Shown here piece by piece: positions 32,477-41,360 of a stretch of 64,000 bases of DNA. The translations under genes and the position numbers were made by a program. The notes under the pieces are model-generated. The model saw only the letters and a list, made by a program, of their open reading frames with translations, was not told the origin of the DNA and searched no databases. The DNA is from Rugosimonospora africana (GTDB lineage Bacteria; Actinomycetota; Actinomycetes; Mycobacteriales; Micromonosporaceae): assembly GCF_016862975.1 (NCBI RefSeq), contig NZ_BONZ01000062.1, positions 62,001 through 126,000 of the forward strand, written 5' to 3'. The stretch's first letter is position 1, and every line of letters begins with the position of its first letter.

Positions 32477-33499
32477 ATGGCATCGACCAGACCGGAGACC
32501 AACCGGGAGACCGGACCGGAGACCAGGCCACAGACCGGGTCGGAGACCGGGCGGGACACGGTACGGCGCGCGCTGGGCCGGATCTGGAGCGCGGACCTGC
32601 CCGTCGCGCGCGTCGCGTACGTCACCGCCGCCGCGGTGTTCACCAGCGGCCTGGTACACCTGGGTGTCCTGCTCGTCTCCGGCGGCTCCTGGGAGGGGCC
32701 GCTGTCGATGCGCAAAGCGATGACGTTCGGCCTGTCGTTCGGGCTGACTCTGGCGACCGTGGTGTGGGCGACCTCGTTCCTCACCATGCCTCGCCGGAGC
32801 AGGGGCTGGCTGCTGGGCGCGTTCACCGTGGTCTGCGTGGTGGAGCCGGCGCTGGTCACCATGCAGGCGTGGCGCGGGGTTCCCTCGCACTTCAACTTCG
32901 AGACCGGATTCGACACCGCGGTCTCGATGAGCCTGGCCATCGGTGGCGCGGTCATCATTCTCACCGCCGTCGGGTTCACCGTCGCGGCGATGGTCGGTGG
33001 CGCGGCGATGGCCAGAAGCATGCGGGTGGCGGTGCGGTTCGGATTCGTCATCCTGCTGGTGGCGCTCGCGACCGGTGCCGTGATGATCGCGCGGGGTGTG
33101 GCACAGGCGCGCACCGGTCACGCCCAGGTCGCCTACACCACGGCCGGCGCGTTGAAGCCGCTGCACGCGGTGGCGATGCACGCGATCCTGGTGGTACCGG
33201 GGCTGGCCTGGCTGCTGCGGTTCACGAACTGGAGCGAGGCGCGACGGGTCCGTCTGGTGTGGACCGCCATCGCGAGCTACGCGGTGCTGACGGTCGTGGT
33301 GGGCGTCGAGGTGTTCGCCGGGATCTCGCCGCTGAACGCCCCGCCGGTACCGGCCGCGCTGTCTCTGGTCGCCGTGGTGGCCCTGGCCTGTATCGGCGGT
33401 GTCGCGCTGTCCGCGGTACTGCGCGAGTCGCGCCGCCGTACCGGCGTGCCGGCTGGCGCGTCCCCCGGCGACGAGCAGCCGGTGCGCGAGATTGGTTGA
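32477..33499 (+). CDS. Multispanning membrane protein of unknown function
   Basis: This 340-residue protein has seven to eight hydrophobic helices from residue ~48 on. The first ~28 residues are a polar, Thr/Glu/Arg-rich repeat (ETGPETRPQTGSETGRD) coded by imperfect tandem DNA. Features include a buried W-rich stretch (VVWATSFLTMPRRSRGWLLG), an amphipathic loop QAWRGVPSHFNFETGFDTAV and His residues in LKPLHAVAMHAILVVPG. These could suggest a redox or heme-linked role, but I cannot assign a family. ATG 32477 is the natural start. Confidence 0.8.
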   Translation: MASTRPETNRETGPETRPQTGSETGRDTVRRALGRIWSADLPVARVAYVTAAAVFTSGLVHLGVLLVSGGSWEGPLSMRKAMTFGLSFGLTLATVVWATSFLTMPRRSRGWLLGAFTVVCVVEPALVTMQAWRGVPSHFNFETGFDTAVSMSLAIGGAVIILTAVGFTVAAMVGGAAMARSMRVAVRFGFVILLVALATGAVMIARGVAQARTGHAQVAYTTAGALKPLHAVAMHAILVVPGLAWLLRFTNWSEARRVRLVWTAIASYAVLTVVVGVEVFAGISPLNAPPVPAALSLVAVVALACIGGVALSAVLRESRRRTGVPAGASPGDEQPVREIG

Positions 33500-33541
33500 C
33501 TCACGGGGCGGTCGGCGCTGTGCGCGCGATAGCGTCGGAGC

Positions 33542-33937
33542 ATGACGGTCGTTCTGGACGAGAAAACCCGCAAGCTATTGGACGATAAGAACTTCGGGAT
33601 CGTGGCAACCCTCGGCCCCGATGGGGCGCCGCACTCCGCCGTCGTATGGGTGGCGCGCGAGGAGGATACGGTGCTGTTCAGCACGCTGGACACCCGCCAG
33701 AAGGCACGCAACCTGGCCCGCGATTCCCGGATCAGCGTCAGTGTCTTCGCCGCCGACAACCCTTACCAGTCGGTGGAGATCCGCGGGGTCGCGGAACTCG
33801 TGGACGACCCGGAGAAGTCTCTGCCCATGCGACTGTCCCGCAAGTATCTGGGCATCGACCCACCGGCGGAGTCGCCGGACGAGCGCCGGCTGATCGTCCG
33901 GATCCACCCGACGAAGGTCATCTCGTTCTCGGCGTGA
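33542..33937 (+). CDS. PPOX-class F420-dependent oxidoreductase
   Basis: This 131-residue split-barrel flavin/deazaflavin protein has FGIVATLGPDGAPHSAVVWV (~18-37), a strand VLFSTLDTRQKARNLARDSR (~44-63) and the ISVSVFAADNPYQSVEIRG strand. It matches the small PPOX/F420 reductase family of actinobacteria, which includes biliverdin and quinone reductases. TAGCGT lies six bases before ATG 33542, so the mRNA may be leaderless. Confidence 0.92.
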   Translation: MTVVLDEKTRKLLDDKNFGIVATLGPDGAPHSAVVWVAREEDTVLFSTLDTRQKARNLARDSRISVSVFAADNPYQSVEIRGVAELVDDPEKSLPMRLSRKYLGIDPPAESPDERRLIVRIHPTKVISFSA

Positions 33938-33965
33938 GTCCCGGCTCTCGGCGCACAATGGTGTG

Positions 33966-34445
33966 ATGGATCTTCAGCTGCGCCCGGCACGAGCCGATGA
34001 GGCGGACCTGCTCGGTCCGCTGGCACTGCGGTCGAAGGCGCACTGGGGGTACACCCAGGACTTCCTCGACGTGTGCCGGTCGGAGTTCACGTACCCGTCG
34101 GCGGAGGTGGAGGCCCGGCGCATCGTGGTGGCCGAGTCGGCCGGCCGGCTCGTCGGGTTCTACAGCCTCGATGGCGAGCCGCCCCGGGGGGAACTCGGCA
34201 ACCTGTGGGTCGAGCCGGACGCGATCGGCACCGGGATCGGCCGCCGCCTGTGGCAGCACGTGATGCGGGCGGCCCGCGAGGCCGGCTTCACCGCGCTGCG
34301 TATCGACGCCGACCCGCACGCGGAAGGGTTCTACCTCGCGATGGGGGCCGAGCGGGTGGGGGAGACGCCGTCGGGGTCCATTCCCGGGCGCATGCTGCCA
34401 CTGCTGGAGGTCGAGGTCGCGCCGCCGGTACCGCGGGCGACCTGA
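33966..34445 (+). CDS. GNAT-family N-acetyltransferase
   Basis: This 159-residue single-domain acetyltransferase has all GNAT motifs: RIVVAESAGRLVGFYSLDGE, LGNLWVEPDAIGTGIGRRLW (CoA-binding, ~76-95) and DADPHAEGFYLAMGAERVGE near the end. ATG 33966 is preferred over the adjacent GTG 33963. It lies 28 bp behind the PPOX gene and may share its transcript. Acceptor unknown. Confidence 0.9.
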   Translation: MDLQLRPARADEADLLGPLALRSKAHWGYTQDFLDVCRSEFTYPSAEVEARRIVVAESAGRLVGFYSLDGEPPRGELGNLWVEPDAIGTGIGRRLWQHVMRAAREAGFTALRIDADPHAEGFYLAMGAERVGETPSGSIPGRMLPLLEVEVAPPVPRAT

Positions 34446-34451
34446 GTCGGC

Positions 34452-35591
34452 TCAGCCGGCGGTCGCCGCGTCGCGGTGGTGGTCCAGCCGCGCGTGCTGG
34501 ACCTGATCCTGGCCGTACGGGTCGGCGTGCACCAGCGCCGCGGTCAGCCGCGGTACGGCGTGGATCAGCCGGTGCTCCGCGTCCACCGCGATGGCGTGCG
34601 CCCGGGCGACGGTGAGGTCGGCGTCGACGATGATTTCGCACTCGGCGCGCAACTGGTGCCCGATCCACCGCAGGTGTACGGCGCCGACGCCGATGACGCC
34701 GGAGGTCTCCCGCAGGGTGGCCTCGACGGTGTCGACCAGTGCCGGGTCCACGGCGTCCATGAGCCGGCGGTACACCTCGCGGGCGGCACCGTTGAGCACG
34801 AACAGGATCGCCACCGTGATGAGTAGGCCGACGACCGGGTCGGCCCAGCGCCAGCCGATCGCGACGCCGCCCGCGCCGAGCAGCACGGCGAGGGAGGTGA
34901 ACCCGTCGGTACGGGCGTGCAGCCCGTCCGCGACCAGAGCCGCCGAGCCGATGCGCCGCCCGACGCCGATCCGGTACCGGGCGACAATCTCGTTGCCGGC
35001 GAACCCGATGGCGGCCGCGGCGGCCACGTACGGCAGGTGCGACACGGTGGCCGGGTACAGCAGGCGCCGGATGGCCTCGAAACCGGCCAGGGCGGACGAG
35101 GCGGCGATGACCGTGACGATCGCGATGCCGGCCAGATCCTCGGCCCGGCCGAACCCGTAGGTGTACCGCCGGGTCGCCACCCGGCGGCCGAGGATGAAGG
35201 CGATGCCCAGCGGTACCGCGGTCAGGGCGTCGGCGACGTTGTGCAGGGTGTCGCCGAGCAGCGCCACCGAACCAGACAGCGCGGTGATGACGGCCTGCAG
35301 CACCGCGGTGCCGCCGAGTACGGCCAGCGAGATCCACAGTGCGCGCAACCCGTCGCGGCTGGCCTCCATCGCCGAGTCGACCTTGTCCGCCGCGTCGTGG
35401 GAGTGCGGCGTGACCACGTGGCGGGCCTTGTGCCACAAGGCACCCAGCCCACCGTCCGGCGGGTGGTCGTGACCGTGTCGGTGGTCGTGACCGTGGCCGT
35501 CGTGTGCGTCGTGGTCGTGTGCGTGGTGGGAGCCCTCGCGGCCGGAGGAGTGTCCGTGATGGTCGTCGTGGTGGCTGTGTTCACTGTTCAC
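34452..35591 (-). CDS. Cation diffusion facilitator (CDF) metal exporter
   Basis: This 379-residue proton-coupled divalent-metal exporter has six helices. It begins with a very His/Asp-rich cytoplasmic N-terminus (~1-45). The zinc-transport site is built from LLGDTLHNVADAL in helix 2 and LHARTDGFTSLAV in helix 5. A C-terminal metallochaperone-like domain follows (~290-365). GTG 35591 has GGAGAA seven bases upstream. Zinc, cobalt or iron are possible substrates; the His-rich region favours zinc-like ions. No metal regulator is adjacent. Confidence 0.93.
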   Translation of the reverse strand: MNSEHSHHDDHHGHSSGREGSHHAHDHDAHDGHGHDHRHGHDHPPDGGLGALWHKARHVVTPHSHDAADKVDSAMEASRDGLRALWISLAVLGGTAVLQAVITALSGSVALLGDTLHNVADALTAVPLGIAFILGRRVATRRYTYGFGRAEDLAGIAIVTVIAASSALAGFEAIRRLLYPATVSHLPYVAAAAAIGFAGNEIVARYRIGVGRRIGSAALVADGLHARTDGFTSLAVLLGAGGVAIGWRWADPVVGLLITVAILFVLNGAAREVYRRLMDAVDPALVDTVEATLRETSGVIGVGAVHLRWIGHQLRAECEIIVDADLTVARAHAIAVDAEHRLIHAVPRLTAALVHADPYGQDQVQHARLDHHRDAATAG

Positions 35592-35708
35592 GGGCCGGTT
35601 CTCCACTGGGTGTCGACACTCGCGCCTGCTGGCATGATATGTCCGGCTGCCGTGCGCCACCGACATCCGCCGGAAACGAGTCGTCGAGGCGGACAGCCTC
35701 TGGCGCCG

Positions 35709-36350
35709 CTACGCCGACATCCCGTGCCGCCGGGCGTAGTCGATGGCGCCCGGGCGATCTTCGGCTCCGGTCTTCGTGAAGATCCGGTTGATGTGCGACT
35801 TCACCGTCGCGGGCTCGATGCGCAGCCGGGTGGCGATCGCGTGGTTGGACAGGCCGGCGGCGATCAGAGCGAGTACCTCGGCTTCCCGGGTCGTGAGCCC
35901 GTCGGGCAGCTCGGCGGGGACCTGCCCGATCCGGGCGGCCCTGACCAGGCGCTCCTGGACGGTGGGGTCGAGCGCGCCGAGGCCAGCCGCCGCGGCGGTG
36001 ACCGCCTGGCCGATCTCCGCTCGTCCGGCGTTCTTCGTCAGGTACCCGCGGGCGCCCGCGGCGAGGGCCGCCAGCACGGAGCCGTCGTCGGCGTAACTGG
36101 TCAGGATCACCACCGCGGTAGCGGGGTGGTCGGCGCTGAGCTGGGCGGTGGTGGCGATGCCGTCCATGCCCGGCATGCGCAGATCGAGGAGGACGACATC
36201 GGGGCGATGCCGGGCCACCGCGGCCAGGGCGGCAGGTCCGTCGGCGGCTTCGGCCACCACCTCGATCCCTGGCAGCAGGCCGAGCAGCGCGACCAGGCCC
36301 TCGCGTACGGCGGCCTGATCGTCGGCCACGACCACCCGTACGGCGCTCAC
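35709..36350 (-). CDS. LuxR-family response regulator
   Basis: This 213-residue two-component regulator has a receiver domain (~1-120) with acidic pair DD at 10-11, phospho-acceptor Asp in VVLLDLRMPGMDG (~54) and Lys in YLTKNAG. A LuxR HTH is at ~148-205 (LTTREAEVLALIAAGLSNHA, then EPATVKSHINRIFTKTG). GTG 36350 overlaps the kinase stop by 4 bp. It acts with the kinase at 36347. Targets are not known. Confidence 0.94.
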   Translation of the reverse strand: MSAVRVVVADDQAAVREGLVALLGLLPGIEVVAEAADGPAALAAVARHRPDVVLLDLRMPGMDGIATTAQLSADHPATAVVILTSYADDGSVLAALAAGARGYLTKNAGRAEIGQAVTAAAAGLGALDPTVQERLVRAARIGQVPAELPDGLTTREAEVLALIAAGLSNHAIATRLRIEPATVKSHINRIFTKTGAEDRPGAIDYARRHGMSA

Positions 36351-37390
36351 GCCGGCACCTGAGCCTCGACGCGCCAGCGACCGCCGGCCGCGCCGGTGGC
36401 GAGGGTACCCCCGATACGGGTGATTCGTTCGCGCATGACCGGCAGGCCCTGCCCGCCGCTGACCACGTCTGCACCTCCGGCGGTGGCGTTGTCGACCGTG
36501 ACCGTCAACCTGTCCGGCAGATAGGAGAGGATCACCTCGGCGTGGCCACCGGGGGCGTGTTTGCTCGCGTTGGTCAGCGCCTCCTGGAGGAGGCGGTAGA
36601 CCGCCATCCCGGTCGCGGCCGACAGCGGCCGCGGCTTGCCATGCACCGTGAGGCCCACGGCCATCCCGGACGCGTCGATGAGGTTCCTCACCAGATCGTG
36701 GACGCCGACCGCGCCGTCGCGCAGGGTACGCACCGCGGCCACGGTCTCCTCCTGGCCGCTGCGGGTCAGCCGGGCGGCCCTGGTCAGGTGAGCGAGCGCA
36801 CGCTCGCGGTCGTCGGCCGTGTCCAGAGCCGCGGACGCGGCCTCAATCTGCAGGGACAGTGCGCTCAGCGAGTGGCCGAGGATGTCGTGCAGCTCCGCGG
36901 CGATGCGGCCGCGCTCGGCCAGCGTCGCGGCGCGGGCGTGGTCACGCCGGCTGGTACCGACGACATAGGCGACCCCGGTGACAGCGGCGAGCGTGGCGAG
37001 CAGGTCGCCTCGGCCGAGTAGGTACCCGGCGACCAGGATGGCGCAGCACGCACCCGCCAGCGGCAGGCCGATCCGGGCCGGCCGCGTCGCGCCAGCGTCC
37101 AGGCAGGCGAACACGGTGAACCAGCACACGGCGGGCGCCGGGTGCACGAACAGCAGGACACTGCCGGCCAAACCCGTCCAACAGACGAATACGGTCACCA
37201 CGGGGGACGTCCCGAGGGGGCCGGCGAGCGCCCAGCCGATCCACCCCAGCGCGGTGACAGCGAGCACGATCGCGGTCGTCAACAGGTGACCGTGGAGCCC
37301 GACGATCCCCGAATGCGTGGTTTCGCCCCACAAGACGAACGCCAGCCCGGCAATAGCCGCGATTCTCAGGAAGCCTTGCCTGACAAGCAT
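36347..37390 (-). CDS. Sensor histidine kinase, NarL/DesK type
   Basis: This 347-residue membrane kinase has five or six helices in residues ~8-150, then the HisKA_3 dimerisation domain with the H-box AAELHDILGHSLSALSLQIE (His ~169) and a HATPase domain (QEALTNASKHAPGG, VTVDNATAGG, GGQGLPVMRERI). It phosphorylates the co-translated response regulator. An inverted repeat (TGATGATCC at 37390-37398, GGATCATCA at 37421-37429) surrounds the leader and may be its autoregulatory site. It diverges from the membrane protein at 37503. Confidence 0.94.
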   Translation of the reverse strand: MLVRQGFLRIAAIAGLAFVLWGETTHSGIVGLHGHLLTTAIVLAVTALGWIGWALAGPLGTSPVVTVFVCWTGLAGSVLLFVHPAPAVCWFTVFACLDAGATRPARIGLPLAGACCAILVAGYLLGRGDLLATLAAVTGVAYVVGTSRRDHARAATLAERGRIAAELHDILGHSLSALSLQIEAASAALDTADDRERALAHLTRAARLTRSGQEETVAAVRTLRDGAVGVHDLVRNLIDASGMAVGLTVHGKPRPLSAATGMAVYRLLQEALTNASKHAPGGHAEVILSYLPDRLTVTVDNATAGGADVVSGGQGLPVMRERITRIGGTLATGAAGGRWRVEAQVPA

Positions 37391-37429
37391 GATGATCCCG
37401 TGGTACTTCGTGGTCGGTACGGATCATCA
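37390..37429. promoter_or_regulatory. 9-bp inverted repeat at the two-component system start
   Basis: TGATGATCC (37390-37398) and GGATCATCA (37421-37429) flank a 22-bp spacer containing two GGTAC units. It abuts the kinase start codon and could be a binding site for the encoded response regulator. Confidence 0.45.
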
Positions 37430-37502
37430 TCGTGGCGTACACCCAAAGTTCCGTCCAGCGGGTTGAGGATCCCCAACTCGTCCGCCCCCTACGGTCGCTT
37501 CC

Positions 37503-38021
37503 ATGTCGACCGCGCTTACCCTTGCCAACCTCGCCATCGTCGCCGTCCTGTTGGCCCGGGACTGGGGCCACCGACGGGTGACCCTGTTCGCTCTGCTGCG
37601 GCCGCTGGTGCTGTCCGCGGTCGTCATTCCGTTCGTGATGCCGGGGTGGGACCTCACCGGCAACGGGCTGCTCCTGGAGTTGGCGACCGTCGTGGCCGGT
37701 GCCGCGTTGGGCGTGTTCGCGTGCCTGTTCATGCGGGTGAGCGTCGACGCGAACGGCCAGTCGTGGACCGACGCGGGGTGGGCGTACGCGCTCGTCTGGC
37801 TCGCGATCGCCGCCGCCCGGCAGGCGTTCATCTACGGGTGTCAGCACTGGTTCACCCGTGACCTCGGCATGTTCCTCGTCGACAACCGCATCAGCGTCAA
37901 CGCGTTCGCTGACGCGATCATGCTGCTCACACTGACGACCGTGGTCGCGAACCGCGCGGCGATCCTGATCCGGGGTCGCCTGGCCGCGAACCCCCGGTCG
38001 GTCGCTGTGGCGGCCGGCTGA
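37503..38021 (+). CDS. Small integral membrane protein
   Basis: This 172-residue protein has four to five hydrophobic segments and no recognised family motif. ATG 37503 has TACGGT seven bases upstream, consistent with a leaderless transcript. It diverges from the two-component system at 36347 and is a plausible member of its regulon. No enzymatic residues can be pointed to. Confidence 0.8.
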   Translation: MSTALTLANLAIVAVLLARDWGHRRVTLFALLRPLVLSAVVIPFVMPGWDLTGNGLLLELATVVAGAALGVFACLFMRVSVDANGQSWTDAGWAYALVWLAIAAARQAFIYGCQHWFTRDLGMFLVDNRISVNAFADAIMLLTLTTVVANRAAILIRGRLAANPRSVAVAAG

Positions 38022-38084
38022 GCGCCCCGCGGGGTACTGTCACGACCGTATGCCGAGATGTTTCGAGGTTCCGGAGGTCGTGGG

Positions 38085-38660
38085 GTGGCGGCGCAGCTGA
38101 ACGTGTTGACGGCCGGCTACGTGGGCGAGCGGGTGGCCAGCACCGTCGTGCTGGTACGTGACGGTGATGTCACGGCGATCGTGGACCCCGGCATGGTCGC
38201 GTCCCGCGACCGCATCCTGGCCCCGCTGGCCGAGCTCGGGGTCGCCCCGGAGGCGGTGACCGACGTGGTCTTCAGCCACCACCACCCGGACCACACGCTG
38301 AACGCGGCACTGTTTCCGGAGGCCAGGTACCACGACTTCTGGGCCGTGTACCGGGACGACGTGTGGACCACGCGCCGGCTCGCCGAGGAGCCGGACGGCT
38401 GGGCCCTCAGCCCGTCCATCAAGCTGCTCTACACGCCGGGGCACTCCACCGAGGACCTGTCCACGATCGTGGACACCGACGACGGCCTGGTCGTGTGCAC
38501 GCACGCGTGGTGGACCAGTGAGGGGCCGGCGGCCGACCCGTACGCGCCCAGCGAGCGGGTACTCGCCGACTCCCGGGCCAGGCTCCTCGGCCTCGCGCCG
38601 GCACTGATCGTGCCCGGTCACGGCGAGGCGTTCACCCCGGACGAGAAGACGCCTCGCTGA
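38085..38660 (+). CDS. Metallo-beta-lactamase-fold hydrolase
   Basis: This 191-residue metal-dependent hydrolase has the HHHPDH metal motif (~64-69), GHSTEDLSTIVD (His ~123) and the late IVPGHGEAF (His). The length and layout resemble the MBLAC1-like single-domain group. GTG 38085 is preferred because GGAGG lies seven bases upstream; ATG 38058 would add nine residues. Substrate unknown. Confidence 0.9.
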   Translation: MAAQLNVLTAGYVGERVASTVVLVRDGDVTAIVDPGMVASRDRILAPLAELGVAPEAVTDVVFSHHHPDHTLNAALFPEARYHDFWAVYRDDVWTTRRLAEEPDGWALSPSIKLLYTPGHSTEDLSTIVDTDDGLVVCTHAWWTSEGPAADPYAPSERVLADSRARLLGLAPALIVPGHGEAFTPDEKTPR

Positions 38661-38690
38661 TCGGGCGTCCGGCGCCGCACGCCGCCCCGC

Positions 38691-39461
38691 TCAGCCTTCT
38701 CCGGCCTCGGGACTCTTCTCCTCGATAAGACGCTCGACGCCGTCGAGGATGCGGGCCAGCCCGAACCTGAAGGCGTGCGCCGGGTCGACGCTCGCCTGGT
38801 GATGCTCGCCGGCGGCCTGACCGACCCGGGAAGCGGTGGGGAAACGGCTCGCGTCCATGACCTTCTCCAGCGCCGGAGCAGTCGACAGCCACCATTCCTG
38901 GTCGGACATCCCCGATCCGTCCTCGGTCCGCGCCAGGTCGGCCTGTATCCGGGCGACGCCTTCCACATGGGTCAGCACCAGGGTGAGAACCGAGTCCATC
39001 TGGACGTCGGTGAGGCCGATCCCGTCGAGCGGCCGCAGTTCGGCCTCGTACTTGAGGGTCGCGTGGGGCCCGAGGACGGGACGCGCGCCGGTCGCCTGGA
39101 GTAGCCAGGGGTGGCGCTGGTATAGGTCCCAGTTGCGCTCGCCGACCAGGCGCAGCCCCTCCCGCCAGCCGCCCGTCGCCTTCGCGGGCTCGTCGACGTC
39201 GGCGTACAGCTCGCCGTACGCGATGTCGATCATGAGTTCGGTGAGTTCCGCCCTGCCGGGCACGTGCGTGTACAGCGACATCGTCCCCACACCGAGCCGG
39301 TCGGCGACGCGGCGCATCGTCGCCGCGGCGAGCCCCTCCGCGTCGGCGATGGCCGTGGCGGCGGTCACGATGGAGCGCACGGTCAGCCCCGATCGTCCGG
39401 GCGTCGTGTGGCTGCCCCACAGCAGTGCCAGGCTGCGGCTCGGATCATTCTTCGCGGTCAC
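38691..39461 (-). CDS. TetR/AcrR-family repressor
   Basis: This 256-residue regulator has a TetR HTH at residues ~25-70 (TMRRVADRLGVGTMSLYTHV) followed by a TetR_C_1-type ligand domain (RHPWLLQATGARPVLGPHA). GTG 39461 is favoured by the GGGGAG about nine bases upstream; ATG 39470 is close. It diverges from a DrrAB-type efflux pair, and a perfect 9-bp inverted repeat at 39506-39526 lies between. It probably represses that exporter until a drug-like ligand binds. Confidence 0.9.
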   Translation of the reverse strand: MTAKNDPSRSLALLWGSHTTPGRSGLTVRSIVTAATAIADAEGLAAATMRRVADRLGVGTMSLYTHVPGRAELTELMIDIAYGELYADVDEPAKATGGWREGLRLVGERNWDLYQRHPWLLQATGARPVLGPHATLKYEAELRPLDGIGLTDVQMDSVLTLVLTHVEGVARIQADLARTEDGSGMSDQEWWLSTAPALEKVMDASRFPTASRVGQAAGEHHQASVDPAHAFRFGLARILDGVERLIEEKSPEAGEG

Positions 39462-39505
39462 GGAAAGCATTCTCCCCAGCGGTGGCGGCCGGGGCGCATC
39501 CGGCG

Positions 39506-39526
39506 GTACCGTACCTTGTACGGTAC
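39506..39526. promoter_or_regulatory. Palindromic operator between TetR and DrrA-like genes
   Basis: GTACCGTAC (39506-39514) and GTACGGTAC (39518-39526) form a perfect inverted repeat around CTT. A further GAGGTACGG follows. This is a typical TetR-family site, centred in the divergent promoter region. Confidence 0.8.
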
Positions 39527-39559
39527 GAGGTACGGAACCGATCGACCGAGGGGCGGCCA

Positions 39560-40549
39560 GTGGACCGGACAGGAAGCGCCATCGCGGCGCACGGCGTGCA
39601 CAAGCGATACCGGGGCGGGGCCGAGGGGGCCGGGCTGTGCGGGTTCGACCTGCGGGTGGAGCCGGGCAGCGTCTGCGGCCTGCTCGGTCCCAACGGAGCG
39701 GGGAAGACCACCGCGGTGCGGATCCTCTCGACACTGCTGGCGCCCGACGCGGGCGAGGTGCGCGTCGCCGGATACGACGTCCTGCGCCAGGCCGCGCAAG
39801 TGCGCCGTCGGATCGGCCTGGTCGGGCAGTCCGCGGCGGTCGACGAGATCCTGACCGGACGGCAGAACCTGGAGCTGTTCGGCCGGCTGCACCATCTCGG
39901 CGCGGCCCAGGCCAGGCGACGAGCCGATGAACTGCTGGAACGGTTCTCGCTCCCGCGCACCGGTCGCACCCCGGTGGGCAGCTATTCCGGCGGGATGCGC
40001 CGGCGGCTCGACCTGGCCGCGAGCCTGATCGCCGAACCGGCGGTGCTGTTCCTCGACGAGCCGACGACCGGTCTGGACCCGCAGGGGCGCCAGGAGGTCT
40101 GGGCCTCCATCCGTGGACTTGTCGCCACCGGTACCACCGTGCTGCTGACCACCCAGTACCTCGAAGAAGCCGATCAGCTGGCCGACCGGATCGCCATGCT
40201 GGCCCACGGCGGGGTCGTCCTCGAAGGCACGCCCGAGCAGGTCAAGTCGATGGTCGGGGACGACCGGATCGACATCGTGCTGAACAGCGACACCGAGCTG
40301 ACCTGGGCGGTCGAGGCGATCGGCCCGTTGAGCGCCGGGCAGGTCGAAGTGGACACCGCCGACCTGCGGATGAGCGTCCCGGTCGTGGCGAAGACGCAAG
40401 CGCTCATGCGGATCGCCGGGACGCTGAGCGAGCGTGGCATCGACCCGGTCGACGTGACCCTCCGGCGTCCCACCCTGGACGAGGTGTTCCTGCGGCTGGA
40501 CTCCGCCGGCTGGACGACCGACGCCGGGCGCAGCGAGGTGATCGCATGA
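39560..40549 (+). CDS. DrrA-like ABC ATPase (drug exporter)
   Basis: This 329-residue ATPase matches daunorubicin-resistance DrrA: Walker A LLGPNGAGKTTAVRIL (~42-57), signature YSGGMRRRLDLAASL (~139-153), Walker B VLFLDEPTTGLDP and the ~90-residue C-terminal extension ending in the PTLDEVFLRL motif typical of this subfamily. GTG 39560 has GAGGGGC upstream. Its stop overlaps the permease start by 4 bp. Regulation by the divergent TetR protein is likely. Substrate unknown. Confidence 0.94.
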   Translation: MDRTGSAIAAHGVHKRYRGGAEGAGLCGFDLRVEPGSVCGLLGPNGAGKTTAVRILSTLLAPDAGEVRVAGYDVLRQAAQVRRRIGLVGQSAAVDEILTGRQNLELFGRLHHLGAAQARRRADELLERFSLPRTGRTPVGSYSGGMRRRLDLAASLIAEPAVLFLDEPTTGLDPQGRQEVWASIRGLVATGTTVLLTTQYLEEADQLADRIAMLAHGGVVLEGTPEQVKSMVGDDRIDIVLNSDTELTWAVEAIGPLSAGQVEVDTADLRMSVPVVAKTQALMRIAGTLSERGIDPVDVTLRRPTLDEVFLRLDSAGWTTDAGRSEVIA

Positions 40550-41334
40550 CGGCACTGCGGTGGTACGCGTCGGACGTCTGGACGCTGACCCGGCGGGATC
40601 TCGCGCACTGGCTGGCCCGGCCGGGCGTGGCCGCGGTGAGTTGGCTGTTCCCCATCATGATCCTGCTCATGTTCGGCGGCCTCTTCGGCGGCGCGATCGG
40701 CGGCCCGAGCGGCCGGTACTTCGAATTTCTGGTGCCCGGCATGCTCGCGTTGACCGTGGTCTTCGGGTTGGAGACGACGGTGACGGCGGTGGCCACCGAC
40801 GCGGCCAAAGGCGTCACCGACCGGTTGCGGTCGATGCCGACGAACGCCTCTGCCGTGGTCGCCGGCCGATGCCTGGCCGACCTGGCGAACTCCGTACTCG
40901 GCCTGGGCATCCTGGTTCTCGCCGGTCTGGCGGTCGGCTGGCGGTGGAACCACGGCCTCGTCGCCGCGCTCGGCGCGTTGTGCCTCCTGGTGCTCCTGCG
41001 CTTCGCGTTGCTATGGCTCGGCATCTACCTCGGACTCGTCGTCAAGGGGCCGGAATCCGTTGCCGCGGTGCAGATTCTGGTCTGGCCGGTGGCATTCCTG
41101 TCCGGTGTGTTCGTCGATCCGACGACCATGCCGTCCTGGCTCGGGGCCATCGCCTCCTGGAACCCGCTGTCAACGACCGCGTCGGCGGTTCGCGAACTGT
41201 CCGGCAGCCCCGGCTGGGGTGCCGACAGCTACGCCGCGCGGCACGCCGTACTCGTGGCGGTCGCCTCGGCGCTGGTGCTGACCGCGGTCTTCCTGCCCCT
41301 GTCCGCCCGCAGGTATCGGAGGCTCGCCGCGTGA
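40546..41334 (+). CDS. DrrB-like ABC-2 permease
   Basis: This 262-residue membrane subunit has six helices. It carries the family stretch LVPGMLALTVVFGLETTVTA, then TDRLRSMPTNASAVVAGR and VWPVAFLSGVFVDPTTMPSW, the ABC-2 signature of DrrB-type exporters. It is co-translated with the ATPase (ATGA overlap). The pair forms a drug-type exporter. Confidence 0.94.
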   Translation: MTALRWYASDVWTLTRRDLAHWLARPGVAAVSWLFPIMILLMFGGLFGGAIGGPSGRYFEFLVPGMLALTVVFGLETTVTAVATDAAKGVTDRLRSMPTNASAVVAGRCLADLANSVLGLGILVLAGLAVGWRWNHGLVAALGALCLLVLLRFALLWLGIYLGLVVKGPESVAAVQILVWPVAFLSGVFVDPTTMPSWLGAIASWNPLSTTASAVRELSGSPGWGADSYAARHAVLVAVASALVLTAVFLPLSARRYRRLAA

Positions 41335-41360
41335 TCGGCGCCGGTCCCACGGCGGCCCGG

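Noticed and set aside
31250-33181. A 643-codon open frame on the - strand
   Set aside because: It is antisense to two good genes (GNAT and membrane protein) and has no recognisable domain; typical of GC-rich antisense frames.
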